A stretch of DNA of 64,000 nt from Ferroplasma sp. (GCF_031200575.1 NZ_CP133597.1:806001-870000); one strand, 5' to 3'; positions 27,162-39,252 are shown, counted from the first letter of the stretch. Numbers and translations are program-made. Notes: a model not told the origin generated them from the sequence alone.

Positions 27162-28773
27162 AAACGCATATTTGCATGGTGGAAAGGCAGATGTCTCCTC
27201 GGTAGTGGGAAAATTAATATCCGCAAACCCTGAAATAAGAAAGGATATGAAGAACGTAATGAAATCTATCCAGGAATATGTCAGTGAAGTAAATTCAATG
27301 ACACATGACCAGATTGAAGAGATTGTTAATACCGAATATCCCGACATACTTATACGGGAAAAGAAAGAGGAAAAACACAGGCTTCCAGATCTCCCAAACG
27401 TTAAGGGCAGTGTTGTAATGAGGATGGCCCCATCGCCATCAGGCCCACTGCATATTGGCCACTCCCGAATGGCAATTCTTAATGACGAGTACGTTAAACG
27501 TTATGGTGGAAAGCTCATACTGAGAATAGAGGATACAAATCCCTCAAATATAGACCCAGACGCATATGAACTAATACCGGAAGACCTAAAATGGCTGGGG
27601 GTAAATGTGGGAGAGACAGTTATACAGTCTGAAAGAATGGAATTTTATTATTCAGAAGCAAAAAGGATGATATCAGATGGGTATATGTACGCAATAGAGG
27701 AGAACCAGCAGGAATTTCACGATCTTAAACTGAAGAAGGTTCCGGTTAAGGAAAGAGACGCAGATCCATCAGACAGTCTTGAAAAGTTTGACAGAATGAT
27801 TTCGGGTTATTACTCAGACGGGCAGGCAGCGCTTGTTATGAAGACAGAGATAGATCATCCCAATCCCTCCGTCAGGGACTGGATAGCTTTCAGAATCAAT
27901 ACACACGATCATCCCCGTACCGGAAGCAGATATGTGGCATACCCTACTATGAACTTCTCTGTTTCTATTGATGACCATTATCTCGGCCTCACACATGTTA
28001 TAAGGGGTATAGACCATCTCGTAAACACTGAAAAGCAGAAATATGTATTTAAGTACAATAAATGGGAAATCCCGGAATATTTCCATTATGGGTTTATAAC
28101 AATTCCTGATACCATCCTGAAAACTACCATAATAAAGGAAGGAATAAGATCTGGCAAATATTCTGGATGGGATGATATACGCCTGGGCACACTGATGGCA
28201 TTGAAAAAGAGGGGATATAACCCTGAAACCTTCAGAAATTACTGGATAAGCTCCGGTATGAATAAAAACAATGCCACATTTTCATGGGATATTTTCAATT
28301 CTATGGATCGTGAAATAATAGACAATGACACTGAAAGATATTCCTTCGTCCCTGAACCTGTGATACAGCATATAAAAAACCCTGTTGAATTAAAAAGCCA
28401 TGCAATGCTGCACCCACAGAATCCAGAAAGGGGGTTCAGGGAATACAGATTGAAGCCTGATGCGAGCATATATTTTCCGGCCAGGGATATGCTGGAAATA
28501 GCCGAGGGAGAAACCATAAGACTGAAGGATCTGTGCGTTGCCAGGAAGGAGAATGGTAGAATAGTTTATTCAGACTATGTTCCCAGGGAAAGGGTTAAAA
28601 TTATTCAGTGGGCCCCTGAAAACTCCAGTGAAATGACTATATTCCATCCTGATGGCAGCGTTGATACAGGAATGCTGGAGCCGCTTGCTGCCGGGAAAAA
28701 TAGCGTGGTACAGCTGGAGCGCTATGGATACGTTAATCTAAGCGGGAATAAAGGCTATTTCCTTCATAAATAA
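27130..28773 (+). CDS. gltX: Glutamyl-tRNA synthetase, archaeal type
   Basis: The 547-residue enzyme has a helical N-terminal extension of about 95 residues, then the catalytic core with the HIGH motif in [18 protein letters not shown] near residue 102, [14 protein letters not shown], and an archaeal/GlnRS-like beta-barrel anticodon domain at the C-terminus. It charges tRNA(Glu) and, without a GlnRS, also tRNA(Gln), which GatDE then amidates. The KMSKS loop is degenerate: the place of archaeal LSTSK reads LKTTI before [15 protein letters not shown]. The start [11 protein letters not shown] lies inside the upstream GTPase gene. Identity is certain; the loop deviation deserves attention. Confidence 0.95.
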   Translation: MQQEIRKQVIKNAYLHGGKADVSSVVGKLISANPEIRKDMKNVMKSIQEYVSEVNSMTHDQIEEIVNTEYPDILIREKKEEKHRLPDLPNVKGSVVMRMAPSPSGPLHIGHSRMAILNDEYVKRYGGKLILRIEDTNPSNIDPDAYELIPEDLKWLGVNVGETVIQSERMEFYYSEAKRMISDGYMYAIEENQQEFHDLKLKKVPVKERDADPSDSLEKFDRMISGYYSDGQAALVMKTEIDHPNPSVRDWIAFRINTHDHPRTGSRYVAYPTMNFSVSIDDHYLGLTHVIRGIDHLVNTEKQKYVFKYNKWEIPEYFHYGFITIPDTILKTTIIKEGIRSGKYSGWDDIRLGTLMALKKRGYNPETFRNYWISSGMNKNNATFSWDIFNSMDREIIDNDTERYSFVPEPVIQHIKNPVELKSHAMLHPQNPERGFREYRLKPDASIYFPARDMLEIAEGETIRLKDLCVARKENGRIVYSDYVPRERVKIIQWAPENSSEMTIFHPDGSVDTGMLEPLAAGKNSVVQLERYGYVNLSGNKGYFLHK

Positions 28774-28861
28774 ATTAAATATATATACATTTAGATGGAA
28801 ACCTTGAAGCACACATATTGAATGAAGAAAAAACTACTGACCTGTATATAAAATCAGCATA

Positions 28862-28900
28862 AATTTTTGATTATTTTGACCGCACACATAATCAAAAATT
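28862..28900. terminator. Perfect 13-bp inverted repeat between converging genes
   Basis: AATTTTTGATTAT (28862-28874) is perfectly complementary to ATAATCAAAAATT (28888-28900) with a 13-base loop. It lies between the converging gltX and permease genes, where a bidirectional 3'-end signal would be expected. The stem is AT-rich with a run of five T on either strand, a plausible termination or mRNA 3'-end element. Confidence 0.5.
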
Positions 28901-28908
28901 AATTATAA

Positions 28909-30354
28909 TCATTTTTCCGCCTCATTCATCATCCTTTCAATAACGCTACCTCCCAGGCTATTTTTGTAGCCCCTGTATACCACATATCCAGCAGAGAAAA
29001 CAACTATGATAATGGCAATGAGGACAAATGCAAAATATGGCTCAACAAAATTGCTGATAACCCCATCGTAAAATGCATACGCGAAAATCCCAAGGCCGAA
29101 TGCAGGTGCCAGTATACTGGCAAAAAGTTTTCTCATGAACGATACTTTTATTCCTGACCTTCTGTAATAGAAATACAGCGAAACATCAGGGATTCCGTGA
29201 TGGAAATACCATAGTATTGTTGCAGCAGTGTATGGTGCAAAAGCCACGTAAAACAGTGAGGTTTCATTATATCCATATACAGGTATCATCACTGCCAGAA
29301 CTATCAATGTCATTGCAGTTGCAATTACAAAATTCACAAGGGCAGCATTAGCAGGAGTTTTTGTTGGTGATAGTTTTGCAAGCCATTTACTATTAATGAA
29401 ATTATCTCTGGATAATGAATAAAGCAACCTTGCCTGGGCCCCAGAAGCACCTATTATGTTACTGCTAAAATAAAACGGCACGTATATAAAGGCGAGGAAT
29501 AAAACCCCGATCTTTCCTATAAATGAAAGATACGATGTAATTAATGGTAGGGGTGATGCCGATAGGGCTGTAATGTTTGGATATGCTGCGAGTTCTGAAT
29601 ATATGCTTACAGATCCGATAACTGTGGCAAGAAGGACTCCAACTATAATTGAACGCCATACTACTTTTTTCGGCTTTATTCCTTCCTCAGAGAAGAATAA
29701 ACCATTTCCATATGCCTCGAATGTTAAAAACCCAGAAACAGCAGCACCCAGTCCTATACCGGCAAATCCTGTGGGAGAAGATGAAGGGTTTAAATAAGTC
29801 AGGGAGTTGTTATGCGTCGTTAATATAACATAAACGGCAGCTACAAGCATAACTCCAACCTGCGCCCATACGCTTATCTCTATGATTCTTGCCAGGTTTC
29901 TAACCTGATATTTTGCGCCTATGTACATTACAAAAACTGTGATCAGGGCTATAACAGGTACAAGCACAAATGGAAGTAATATTCCATATACAATATATAT
30001 AGCCACCAGCATTATTTCTGCAGTTATCAAACCATTTCCAACCTGTAAAAATGAATAGTATGCATAGTTCAGAATGGCCGTAAACTTTCCGACTGCTTTG
30101 CCGAATCCCATCTCAGCAAGGCCATAGTACCCACCTGCAAATGGTGCCAATCTGGTATATTCCATAATTGGAATAGACATGAGAAGAACTACAACTAAAC
30201 CTAAAATGCCGACATAAATTGCAGCATCCCCAGCGTAATCAATATAACCCCCGGCCACTGAAATTGCAAATCCGTAAACAAATATGCCCGACATGGTCAA
30301 TGTTATAAAACGCCTCAGTGGTATGGAATTTTTATTAAGATTTTCTGTTTCCAT
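28909..30354 (-). CDS. APC-superfamily amino acid permease
   Basis: About 481 residues with some 12 hydrophobic helices. Family features: the first helix with GIFVYGFAISVAGGYID, PFAGGYYGLAEMGFGKAVG near residue 68, FLTFEAYGNGLFFSEEGIKPKKVVWRSI near 205-232 (the E-E-x-x-x-P-K-K motif) and ARLLYSLSRDNFI near 322. It imports or exchanges amino acids or related compounds; the substrate is unknown. I start it at the ATG at 30354 (METENLNKN), a hydrophilic leader before helix 1; an upstream start at 30459 would add an AT-rich, improbable segment. It differs clearly from the permease at the left end of the window, so it is not a recent duplicate. Confidence 0.88.
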   Translation of the reverse strand: METENLNKNSIPLRRFITLTMSGIFVYGFAISVAGGYIDYAGDAAIYVGILGLVVVLLMSIPIMEYTRLAPFAGGYYGLAEMGFGKAVGKFTAILNYAYYSFLQVGNGLITAEIMLVAIYIVYGILLPFVLVPVIALITVFVMYIGAKYQVRNLARIIEISVWAQVGVMLVAAVYVILTTHNNSLTYLNPSSSPTGFAGIGLGAAVSGFLTFEAYGNGLFFSEEGIKPKKVVWRSIIVGVLLATVIGSVSIYSELAAYPNITALSASPLPLITSYLSFIGKIGVLFLAFIYVPFYFSSNIIGASGAQARLLYSLSRDNFINSKWLAKLSPTKTPANAALVNFVIATAMTLIVLAVMIPVYGYNETSLFYVAFAPYTAATILWYFHHGIPDVSLYFYYRRSGIKVSFMRKLFASILAPAFGLGIFAYAFYDGVISNFVEPYFAFVLIAIIIVVFSAGYVVYRGYKNSLGGSVIERMMNEAEK

Positions 30355-30635
30355 AAATTTATAAGTAATTTTAATATATAAATATATGTATAAACATGTT
30401 GTTATAAATTTTAAATTGCTAAAGTATGTATTATATTTATCGAAAATAATTTTATACATTGAAATACAGTAGCACGTTATACATAGAAAAATTTGGTTTT
30501 AAATTAAATGAATAAAATATTCTGAAAATGATGTATAATAAGTGTGTTGCTATGCTACTCGGAATGGCGATATGGATATTAACATGTATTTTATAAAACA
30601 AAAAATCATAAGTTCTAAGTTGTAATATCTAAATT

Positions 30636-30875
30636 ATGAAAACAGACGATCAGAGGAACGTTATATGCGGGGGTGACCCGGAAAACTATCTAAAAGCATA
30701 TTTAAAGGGACTTTATTTTGATCTTGATGATGGAGAGGAAATCAGGGTAATATTCCTATCTGAAAAGTTTCCATTTGATGCTGAAAAATTTGGGCAACTG
30801 GTAAGTGCGGCAAAATTAAAACTTTCAGATTACAAAGATGAGGGTAACGAGAAAGAACTGATTATTAAAAAATGA
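30636..30875 (+). CDS. Small acidic uncharacterised protein
   Basis: The 79-residue soluble protein has a beta-alpha look (GEEIRVIFLSEKFPFDAEKFGQLVSAAKLKL). It converges on the next minus-strand gene, one base separating the stops. No motif or family recognised. Codon use and amino-acid composition are gene-like. The 280-bp spacer before it (30355-30635) is AT-rich and shows no other gene. Confidence 0.55.
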   Translation: MKTDDQRNVICGGDPENYLKAYLKGLYFDLDDGEEIRVIFLSEKFPFDAEKFGQLVSAAKLKLSDYKDEGNEKELIIKK

Positions 30876-30876
30876 T

Positions 30877-31569
30877 TTAGACTTTTCCGACGTCCGTTCC
30901 AAGTTTTACAGCAACCTTATAAAGAAATAAATGGTCATCACCACCCTGAATAATCCCGCAGCAGCGTTTTTCATTAAAACTGAATCTGAAAATTTTCAAT
31001 CTATTGTAAACCATTGTTCTCTTAATAACCTCCTTCCCAAACGAAATAGTTTCCATGAATGATTCAGTTACCCTTGATATTTCGGCATCTATAATAAAAG
31101 CACAGTCCTCAGGAATAATTCTGTCATAATAGATGTTATTATCATCATAATTCATAAGAAACTTTATCTTATCCTCCATGTGGACTGAAGCTGCAAGAAT
31201 GTGCTTGATCGAGCATGTGTTGAATATCCTGACCCTTACATTTCCCTCTTTATCAGAAAAATAGTTTTTATCAGCAATAAAAATATAGGCTTTTCTGTTT
31301 CTTACCTCTATTCTATTGAAGCCCAGGTGCCCGTAACTATCATATACGAATCCCAGGGACAGGTAATCTACATTATTAATTGAATCATGCAGTAATGGAA
31401 AATATTTAACTCCATGAAATTTATGCCTGAATTTCAGCTTCACGTTCCGGCTCCCATGCATGTTATTCCTGCTACTTACTTCACTGATTTTTTTTACATA
31501 TTCATCAGGATTTTCTCCGGTGAAAATTCCAGTTTCTATATTCCAGCCGTTTGAAATAATATAATCCAT
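30877..31569 (-). CDS. Uncharacterised 230-residue protein
   Basis: The protein is soluble and seems mainly beta-stranded (LKFRHKFHGVKYFPLLHDSI, AYIFIADKNYF, VRVRIFNTCSIKHILAA). It has several Cys and His residues (for example EKRCCGIIQGGDDHLFLYK near the C-terminus) but no clear metal motif. It is divergent from gyrB, with 118 bp between the starts. I do not recognise the family. Confidence 0.6.
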   Translation of the reverse strand: MDYIISNGWNIETGIFTGENPDEYVKKISEVSSRNNMHGSRNVKLKFRHKFHGVKYFPLLHDSINNVDYLSLGFVYDSYGHLGFNRIEVRNRKAYIFIADKNYFSDKEGNVRVRIFNTCSIKHILAASVHMEDKIKFLMNYDDNNIYYDRIIPEDCAFIIDAEISRVTESFMETISFGKEVIKRTMVYNRLKIFRFSFNEKRCCGIIQGGDDHLFLYKVAVKLGTDVGKV

Positions 31570-31653
31570 TTATCACCATTGATTACCTGATAAAACATTT
31601 TTCTATCCAGAAAAATCAATAATTTTGCTGGATGTCATGATCCGGACATAAAC

Positions 31654-33631
<1,978 letters not shown>

Positions 33632-33640
33632 GTGAAATAA

Positions 33641-36016
33641 ATGTTACTTAGACCGATTGAAGAAGAAATCAAAACATCATATCTCGATTATGCAATGAGT
33701 GTAATTGTCAGCAGGGCCATACCGGATTTTCGTGATGGATTAAAGCCAGTTCAGAGAAGGATAATATATTCCATGTTTGAGCTCGGCGTTACCCACGATA
33801 AACCATACAAAAAATCAGCCCGTATTATAGGAGAAACCATGGGTAAATACCATCCACATGGGGATTCATCAATATACGAGGCGCTGGCAAGAATGGCCCA
33901 GGATTTTTCACTGAGATATACATTGATAGATGGCCAGGGGAACTTCGGGTCAATTGACGGGGATGCACCTGCAGCAATGAGGTATACAGAGGCCAGACTG
34001 GGGAGGATGGCTGAGGAAATGGTAAGGGATATTGAAAAGGAAACAGTGCCATTTAGCCCCAACTTTGATGGTTCCCTGGATGAGCCCGTGTATTTTCCCT
34101 CCAGAATTCCCCAGCTGCTTATAAATGGGACATCTGGCATTGCTGTTGGAATGGCTACAAATATGGTGCCGCACAATCTCACAGAGGTTTCTGACGCAAT
34201 CATGCATGCCATAGATCATCCAGATTGCAATGTCGAAGATTTGCTGAAATTTGTTAAGGGCCCTGATTTCCCGGGCGGTGGGGTCATTTACCGTAATTCT
34301 GACCTTTTGAATATATACAGGACAGGCCACGGCAAGGTTTTCTGCCAGGGCGAGATAGACGATACAGAAAAGAAAAAAATAATCATAAAAACACTGCCAT
34401 ATGGTGTCAATAAGGCATTGTATATACAGAACGTGGCGGAACAGGTTAAGAATGGCGTAATCAACAACATCTCCGATATAAGGGATGAAAGTGACAGAAA
34501 TGGTATAAGAGTTGTCATAAAGGTTAAAAATGAAGATAGCAAGGGGCTTACAATCAACCAGCTATATGAGCACACTCCGCTTGAAACTACAATAGGCGTA
34601 AACAACCTTGTCCTGCTCAACAATGAGCCCAAGGTAATGACACTGGATGAAATGATTCTTGGGTTCATTAATTTCAGGTTAGATATAATAAAGAAGCGTT
34701 CAATTTACGATGTTAACAGGCTGCTGGACAGGGAGCATATACTTTCGGGCCTTGCCATAGCCCTACAGAATATTGATCTCGTAATAAAAATAATAAAATC
34801 ATCTGATAATACTGAGATAGCCAGAACATCATTGATGACCCAGCTAAATCTTTCTGAAAAGCAGGCTGTTGCGATACTGGACATGAGGCTACAGAGATTA
34901 ACAGGGCTGGAAATAAGGAAGATAAATGAGGAACTGGTAAGCATTAAGGAAAACATAGCCAGACTGAATCAGATTATAAATAACGATTCCGCAAGGCGTG
35001 ACGTATTAAAGCAGGAAACGCTGGAGATCAAAAAGCAGTTCGGGGATGAAAGGAGAACCGGCATACTCAACAGGGATATCAATTCAAGGAATGACGAGGA
35101 CCTCATACCCAATGAAGAATCAATAATGATACTTAGCGAAAACGGACTGATCAAAAGGGTTTCCACCGAGGAATATAATGTCCAGAGAAGAGGGGGCAAG
35201 GGCACAATAACTGCCACCAGAAAGGAAGATACTGTAAGAAGCATACTTTCATGCATGTCCCATGATATGATCTACTTCTTTACCAACACTGGCAGGGTAC
35301 TGAAGGCCAAGGCATACACAATAGAAAAGAAATCCCGTACATCCCTTGGAAGCATCGGTGGGACTTTCCTGAAAATGGGGGAAAACGAAAAAATTAGACA
35401 GATAATGAAGTCTCCGGAAAGTTCCAAAAATCATCTTATTATAGTAACCAAGAAAGGGTTCATCAAAAAAACTCCTGTAAAGGAGATACTGGATATGCGT
35501 GAGTCGGGGCTTAAAATAATAAAGCTGGATGACCAGGATGAAGTTGTTTCTGTAATGGATCTGGAAATGCCATCAAAAATATTTGTGGCCGCTTCAAATA
35601 ATAAGGCTGCTGTATTCCTCAGCGATGAGGTATCTGTAACTGGCCGTGCTTCACGTGGTGTAAAATCAATGAAGTTAAACGGTGCAGAGGTAATTAATTC
35701 ATTCCTGGTGAACGATAACGATACGGTTATGAGCATAACAGAGAATGGTCTTGGCAAGAGGACATCGATAACTGATTTCTCAATCCACCACAGGGGCACA
35801 TCTGGCAATCTAATATTCAAGGAAAGTGAGAGAACCGGTTCTCTGGTTACTGCCATACCAGTTCAGGATGGTCAGGAAGTTCTTATTGTAACAAGAAACA
35901 ATAAAACAATAAGGCTCAACTCTGATGAAATCAGGATTCAGTCAAGGGTAACCTCAGGGGTTAAGCTCATTAATGTTGATGACAATGACCAGGTGGTTAC
36001 GGCATCCGTCCTGTGA
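33641..36016 (+). CDS. gyrA: DNA gyrase subunit A
   Basis: The 791-residue breakage-reunion subunit has the catalytic Tyr115 in AAMRYTEARL, the N-terminal PDFRDGLKPVQRRI and KKSARIIGETMGKYHPHGD segments of the quinolone-binding region, and a C-terminal beta-pinwheel of about six blades. The GyrA box QRRGGKG occurs near residue 514, the feature that lets gyrase wrap DNA and supercoil negatively, so this is gyrase rather than topoisomerase IV. Residue 74 of the HPHGDSS region (positions 71-77) is Gly, followed by Asp and Ser as in sensitive bacterial enzymes. Confidence 0.97.
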   Translation: MLLRPIEEEIKTSYLDYAMSVIVSRAIPDFRDGLKPVQRRIIYSMFELGVTHDKPYKKSARIIGETMGKYHPHGDSSIYEALARMAQDFSLRYTLIDGQGNFGSIDGDAPAAMRYTEARLGRMAEEMVRDIEKETVPFSPNFDGSLDEPVYFPSRIPQLLINGTSGIAVGMATNMVPHNLTEVSDAIMHAIDHPDCNVEDLLKFVKGPDFPGGGVIYRNSDLLNIYRTGHGKVFCQGEIDDTEKKKIIIKTLPYGVNKALYIQNVAEQVKNGVINNISDIRDESDRNGIRVVIKVKNEDSKGLTINQLYEHTPLETTIGVNNLVLLNNEPKVMTLDEMILGFINFRLDIIKKRSIYDVNRLLDREHILSGLAIALQNIDLVIKIIKSSDNTEIARTSLMTQLNLSEKQAVAILDMRLQRLTGLEIRKINEELVSIKENIARLNQIINNDSARRDVLKQETLEIKKQFGDERRTGILNRDINSRNDEDLIPNEESIMILSENGLIKRVSTEEYNVQRRGGKGTITATRKEDTVRSILSCMSHDMIYFFTNTGRVLKAKAYTIEKKSRTSLGSIGGTFLKMGENEKIRQIMKSPESSKNHLIIVTKKGFIKKTPVKEILDMRESGLKIIKLDDQDEVVSVMDLEMPSKIFVAASNNKAAVFLSDEVSVTGRASRGVKSMKLNGAEVINSFLVNDNDTVMSITENGLGKRTSITDFSIHHRGTSGNLIFKESERTGSLVTAIPVQDGQEVLIVTRNNKTIRLNSDEIRIQSRVTSGVKLINVDDNDQVVTASVL

Positions 36017-36100
36017 ATTTTTAGTATTTTAAATAATTTTTTTTGAACCTGCATGGAATATAAAATTTATCTGAGTTTTTTATAAAATTGTATAATAAGT

Positions 36101-36110
36101 TTTATAAAAT
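36101..36110 (+). promoter_or_regulatory. TATA box of homoserine dehydrogenase
   Basis: TTTATAAAAT is centred about 24 bp before the ATG at 36129, a leaderless promoter separating this gene from gyrA. Confidence 0.5.
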
Positions 36111-36128
36111 AAGTAATAATCAGCAACC

Positions 36129-37112
36129 ATGGATATTTCTCTTGTGGGGTTGGGTCACATAGGAAAGGCAGTAGTTGGCATTCTAAATGAAAATCATGAA
36201 TATTTCAAATCTAAATTTAATGCAGATATAAGGGTGATATCTGTTTCAGATTCCAGAAATACAGTTTATGACAGGAATGGGTTAAATCTGGATAAGGTTC
36301 TCATGTACAAGGAGAGAAAAGAACTTGATGAGGTTGCTGAGGTTATCAATCAGGATGAAATTTACTCCCTGCATTCAGATATAATAGTGGACATGTCACC
36401 GGCAACAAAGGATGGAATAGCAGGAATGAAAATGTATACCGGCGCATTTGAGGCTGGAAAGCACGTTGTAACATCCAATAAGGCACCACTGGCGCTCCAC
36501 TGGAAGGAGATTATGGAATCTTCAGTGAAAAACAGGAAAAAAATACTTTACGAATCCTCTGTTGGTGGGGGTGTCCCCCTTTTTAATCTGAATAAATATT
36601 CATTAAAATCATCAAAACTTCTGGAATTCAGGGGGCAGGTAAGTTCCACAATAAATTTTGTATTAAATCAGATGATTGCCGGAGTTGATTTCCATGAGGC
36701 TATAAAAACAGCACAGAACATGGGAATAGCTGAGACCGATTATCGTGATGACACAAATGGCCTTGATGGTGCCAGAAAAACGGTGATCATTGCCAACGCA
36801 CTTCTTGGGAAGGATTATACCCTGAAAGATGTGGCATATGAGGGCATTGATGATATAAAGGATATCAACTATATGAAAAATTCTGGAGAAGTTTACCGGG
36901 TACTTTCACATATAACCGGTGGTACAGATCCAGTTATAGAATCTAAAATATTCACCATAAAGCAGGAAGATCCAGTAGCTTCTATGGATTCCCTCTCCAT
37001 GGGATACCTGGAGAGAACCGACAATAATGATGATTTGACCGTTTTTGAAAAGCACGATGGCCCGCTGGAAACAGCAGCCCAGGTCGTCAATGATATTCTC
37101 CTTCTTTCATAA
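36129..37112 (+). CDS. hom: Homoserine dehydrogenase
   Basis: The 327-residue enzyme starts MDISLVGLGHIGKAVVGIL (NAD(P)-binding GxGxxG). It has TSNKAPLALHWKEI near residue 117 with the conserved Lys, YESSVGGGVPLFN near 139, and FRGQVSSTINFVLNQM plus the catalytic GIAETDYRDDTNGLDGARK region near 196-216. It reduces aspartate semialdehyde to homoserine in threonine, isoleucine and methionine synthesis. There is no fused aspartokinase or C-terminal ACT domain, so feedback control through ACT is absent. Monocistronic, with its own TATA box. Confidence 0.92.
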   Translation: MDISLVGLGHIGKAVVGILNENHEYFKSKFNADIRVISVSDSRNTVYDRNGLNLDKVLMYKERKELDEVAEVINQDEIYSLHSDIIVDMSPATKDGIAGMKMYTGAFEAGKHVVTSNKAPLALHWKEIMESSVKNRKKILYESSVGGGVPLFNLNKYSLKSSKLLEFRGQVSSTINFVLNQMIAGVDFHEAIKTAQNMGIAETDYRDDTNGLDGARKTVIIANALLGKDYTLKDVAYEGIDDIKDINYMKNSGEVYRVLSHITGGTDPVIESKIFTIKQEDPVASMDSLSMGYLERTDNNDDLTVFEKHDGPLETAAQVVNDILLLS

Positions 37113-37114
37113 TT

Positions 37115-37486
37115 TTATATTATTCCTGGGAGTGCAACCAGGATTCCTGTTATGAAGAAGAATATAAACCATATTATTATTTCAACTATTGCAAGAACAA
37201 AGCTTCTGCCTACGCTGATATCATAAATAATGCTGTATACATATAGAAGGATAACCAGCGTTATTATAAAGGCAAGCAGGCTACCTAGGGCTGCCAGTGG
37301 TGCAAAAACGAAGTGGAGCCCCAGTGAGAAGAATATGATAATTATTGGTGTAAGCAGTGTTACGACAATGGCATTCCCAAAGTTTGCAGTAGATTTATGA
37401 ACAACAATAAGTGAGGCTGCGTAGGCAGGCAATGAAATTATCACAATAGCTATCAGCAGAGCAATTAAATCAAACAGTAATGACAT
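37115..37486 (-). CDS. Four-helix membrane protein
   Basis: The 123-residue protein consists almost entirely of four hydrophobic helices separated by short loops (KSTANFG, YDISVGRS). It ends two bases from the converging homoserine dehydrogenase gene. No motif is recognised, but the hydrophobic pattern is convincingly coding. Confidence 0.65.
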   Translation of the reverse strand: MSLLFDLIALLIAIVIISLPAYAASLIVVHKSTANFGNAIVVTLLTPIIIIFFSLGLHFVFAPLAALGSLLAFIITLVILLYVYSIIYDISVGRSFVLAIVEIIIWFIFFFITGILVALPGII

Positions 37487-37622
37487 AAATTTTAATGGGA
37501 AATGAAGTTATTAATATTTTTCATATATTCCACTATCTGAAATACTGCTGGAGCCTTAGTATCTTAACTTTGGAAGGAAACCAATGTATAAACAATAATA
37601 TAATATACTGCAATTATAAATT

Positions 37623-38402
37623 ATGAAAGTTGGAATAATAGGTGCAGGCACAGTTGGAAAATCCATAGCAGAGGGCATAAAGAATGATTTCAGCATATCC
37701 CTGAGTTCAGGTTCATTTGAGAAATTAAAAAAATGGAACAACGAAAGGTTTCAAATTTTTGATAATAATGTTGACAACGCAAAGAATGCAGATATAATTC
37801 TTCTAACCATAAAACCGGGTATATCGGACTCTGTAATGGAGGAAATCCGCACAGCGTGCAAAAATAAACTTGTAATATCATTCATGGCCGGCGTGACACT
37901 GGATCATATGCAGGAAAAGTTAAAGGAATCACATATTGCCAGGGCAATGCCCAGTATACCCATGATCGTGCAGAAGTCTGTTACTGCATACAGTTACAAA
38001 AATCTCCATGATGCGGAGATCGAACTGTTGAAAAAGATTCTTGCAGGATTTGGATCCTATGTGAAGGTTGACGAGTCCAATATGGATGCTGTTACAGGAT
38101 TAAGTGGCAGTGGCCCAGCCTTCGTTGCAATCATGGCCGATTCCATGATAAATGCAGGAATACTGGCAGGAATACCCAGACAGCAGGCAACAGATCTTGT
38201 AATTGATACCTTTATAAATACAATGCAGCTCATGAGGGAGAAAGGCATATCTGCATCTGATCTCCGTGATGAAGTCATGACTCCTGGCGGAACTACTGTA
38301 ACAGGCATATACGAAATGGAGAAGGCAAATGTCAGAACTGCTATTGCAAATGCGGTACTGGGTTCATATAGAAAGGCTCAGGAAATTGGCAGGAAAAACT
38401 GA
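37623..38402 (+). CDS. proC: Pyrroline-5-carboxylate reductase
   Basis: The 259-residue protein starts MKVGIIGAGTVGKSIAEGI (NADPH Rossmann fold), then ILLTIKPG, MAGVTLDHMQ, ARAMPSIPMIVQKSVTAY near 102 and the signature GLSGSGPAFVAIMADSMINAG near 158. VMTPGGTTVTGIYEME near 217 completes it. It performs the last step of proline synthesis. A TATA-like AATATAATATA stretch lies about 23 bp before the ATG. It is shorter than bacterial ProC by a few residues at the N-terminus only. Confidence 0.94.
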   Translation: MKVGIIGAGTVGKSIAEGIKNDFSISLSSGSFEKLKKWNNERFQIFDNNVDNAKNADIILLTIKPGISDSVMEEIRTACKNKLVISFMAGVTLDHMQEKLKESHIARAMPSIPMIVQKSVTAYSYKNLHDAEIELLKKILAGFGSYVKVDESNMDAVTGLSGSGPAFVAIMADSMINAGILAGIPRQQATDLVIDTFINTMQLMREKGISASDLRDEVMTPGGTTVTGIYEMEKANVRTAIANAVLGSYRKAQEIGRKN

Positions 38403-38496
38403 AACTAGATGAGTGCGTTCTCCCTTTGTCCATTCACTCTGCTTAAAATTATAAAATTTTTGGTAAATAATTTTTAAATTTAAAAAAATAAAATTT

Positions 38497-38721
38497 TTAC
38501 ATATCCTCCTGACCGAAAGCCATTACCAGAAGTACAAATCCAACGAAAGTAAAGAAGAAAGATATCCAGCTGGCAATCTGATGTGGGCCTATCTGTGGGT
38601 TGATGGTAGGGAAAGCACTGTAATCTAGAAATGTTGGTATTGAAATTATCAGAAATATAATTCCTGTTACCATCATATACTTTGAACTTTTTCTCATTTT
38701 ATCAAATTTTTCTCTCATCAT
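38497..38721 (-). CDS. Small membrane protein of the cytochrome b operon (third)
   Basis: The 74-residue protein has two hydrophobic helices (about residues 15-34 and 48-69). Its ATG overlaps the stop of the preceding gene (ATGA). It is the last of five co-oriented genes starting with Rieske. A role as accessory subunit of the Rieske/cytochrome b complex is inferred from position only. Confidence 0.75.
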   Translation of the reverse strand: MMREKFDKMRKSSKYMMVTGIIFLIISIPTFLDYSAFPTINPQIGPHQIASWISFFFTFVGFVLLVMAFGQEDM

Positions 38722-39056
38722 ATTAAAGCCACCCCTATAACAGCAAATGTAAATACATACAGAAGTATTGGAGCTATTACTGTTCTCGTCGATATTTTTC
38801 CATTTCTGGATCTATTGTGCCCCAGAGAAACTGCATAAAGTATAATTGATATTATAACAAGCACCAGTGTTATTACAAGCAAGCCTTCCTCATAGATGGC
38901 AAAGTTTCCGAATACTGGTGATACCATTTTTGATGGAACTTCGTGGTACATCGCTCCTATAGGTTTGATTAATACCGCATACAGAATAAACGGCACACTT
39001 CCAAAGAGGTAAATTATCATCGAATAATAATATAAATATATAGATTTTTTATCCAT
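38718..39056 (-). CDS. Small membrane protein of the cytochrome b operon (second)
   Basis: The 112-residue protein has three hydrophobic helices (about 8-27, 53-76 and 92-111) with a loop VPSKMVSPVFGNFAIYEEG between the first two. It starts one base after the preceding stop and overlaps the following gene by four bases. No haem or metal ligands are evident. Its fixed place suggests a subunit of the complex; this is not proven. Confidence 0.78.
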   Translation of the reverse strand: MDKKSIYLYYYSMIIYLFGSVPFILYAVLIKPIGAMYHEVPSKMVSPVFGNFAIYEEGLLVITLVLVIISIILYAVSLGHNRSRNGKISTRTVIAPILLYVFTFAVIGVALI

Positions 39057-39057
39057 T

Positions 39058-39252
39058 TTAAACCCTCGCCTTTATTGTTCTCTGCAGCATTAAAAATATG
39101 ATAGCTGCGAACATGAATAAATTAATTACAAGCACTACTGCCCAGAGACTTTCATATTTAAATGGATATTCCTGGGTAATATACCACATGATAGGGTCCA
39201 CCACAACAAGTTGCAGTATGCCTATCAGATAAACAATATTAGTTACTTTCAT
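39058..39252 (-). CDS. Small membrane protein of the cytochrome b operon (first)
   Basis: The 64-residue protein has two hydrophobic helices (VYLIGILQLVVVDPIMWYI and LWAVVLVINLFMFAAIIFLML). I start it at the ATG at 39252, placed four bases after GGTGAA in the end of the cytochrome b gene; another ATG at 39264 lies upstream of this site. It overlaps the cytochrome b gene in another frame by 14 bases, showing translational coupling. Confidence 0.75.
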   Translation of the reverse strand: MKVTNIVYLIGILQLVVVDPIMWYITQEYPFKYESLWAVVLVINLFMFAAIIFLMLQRTIKARV

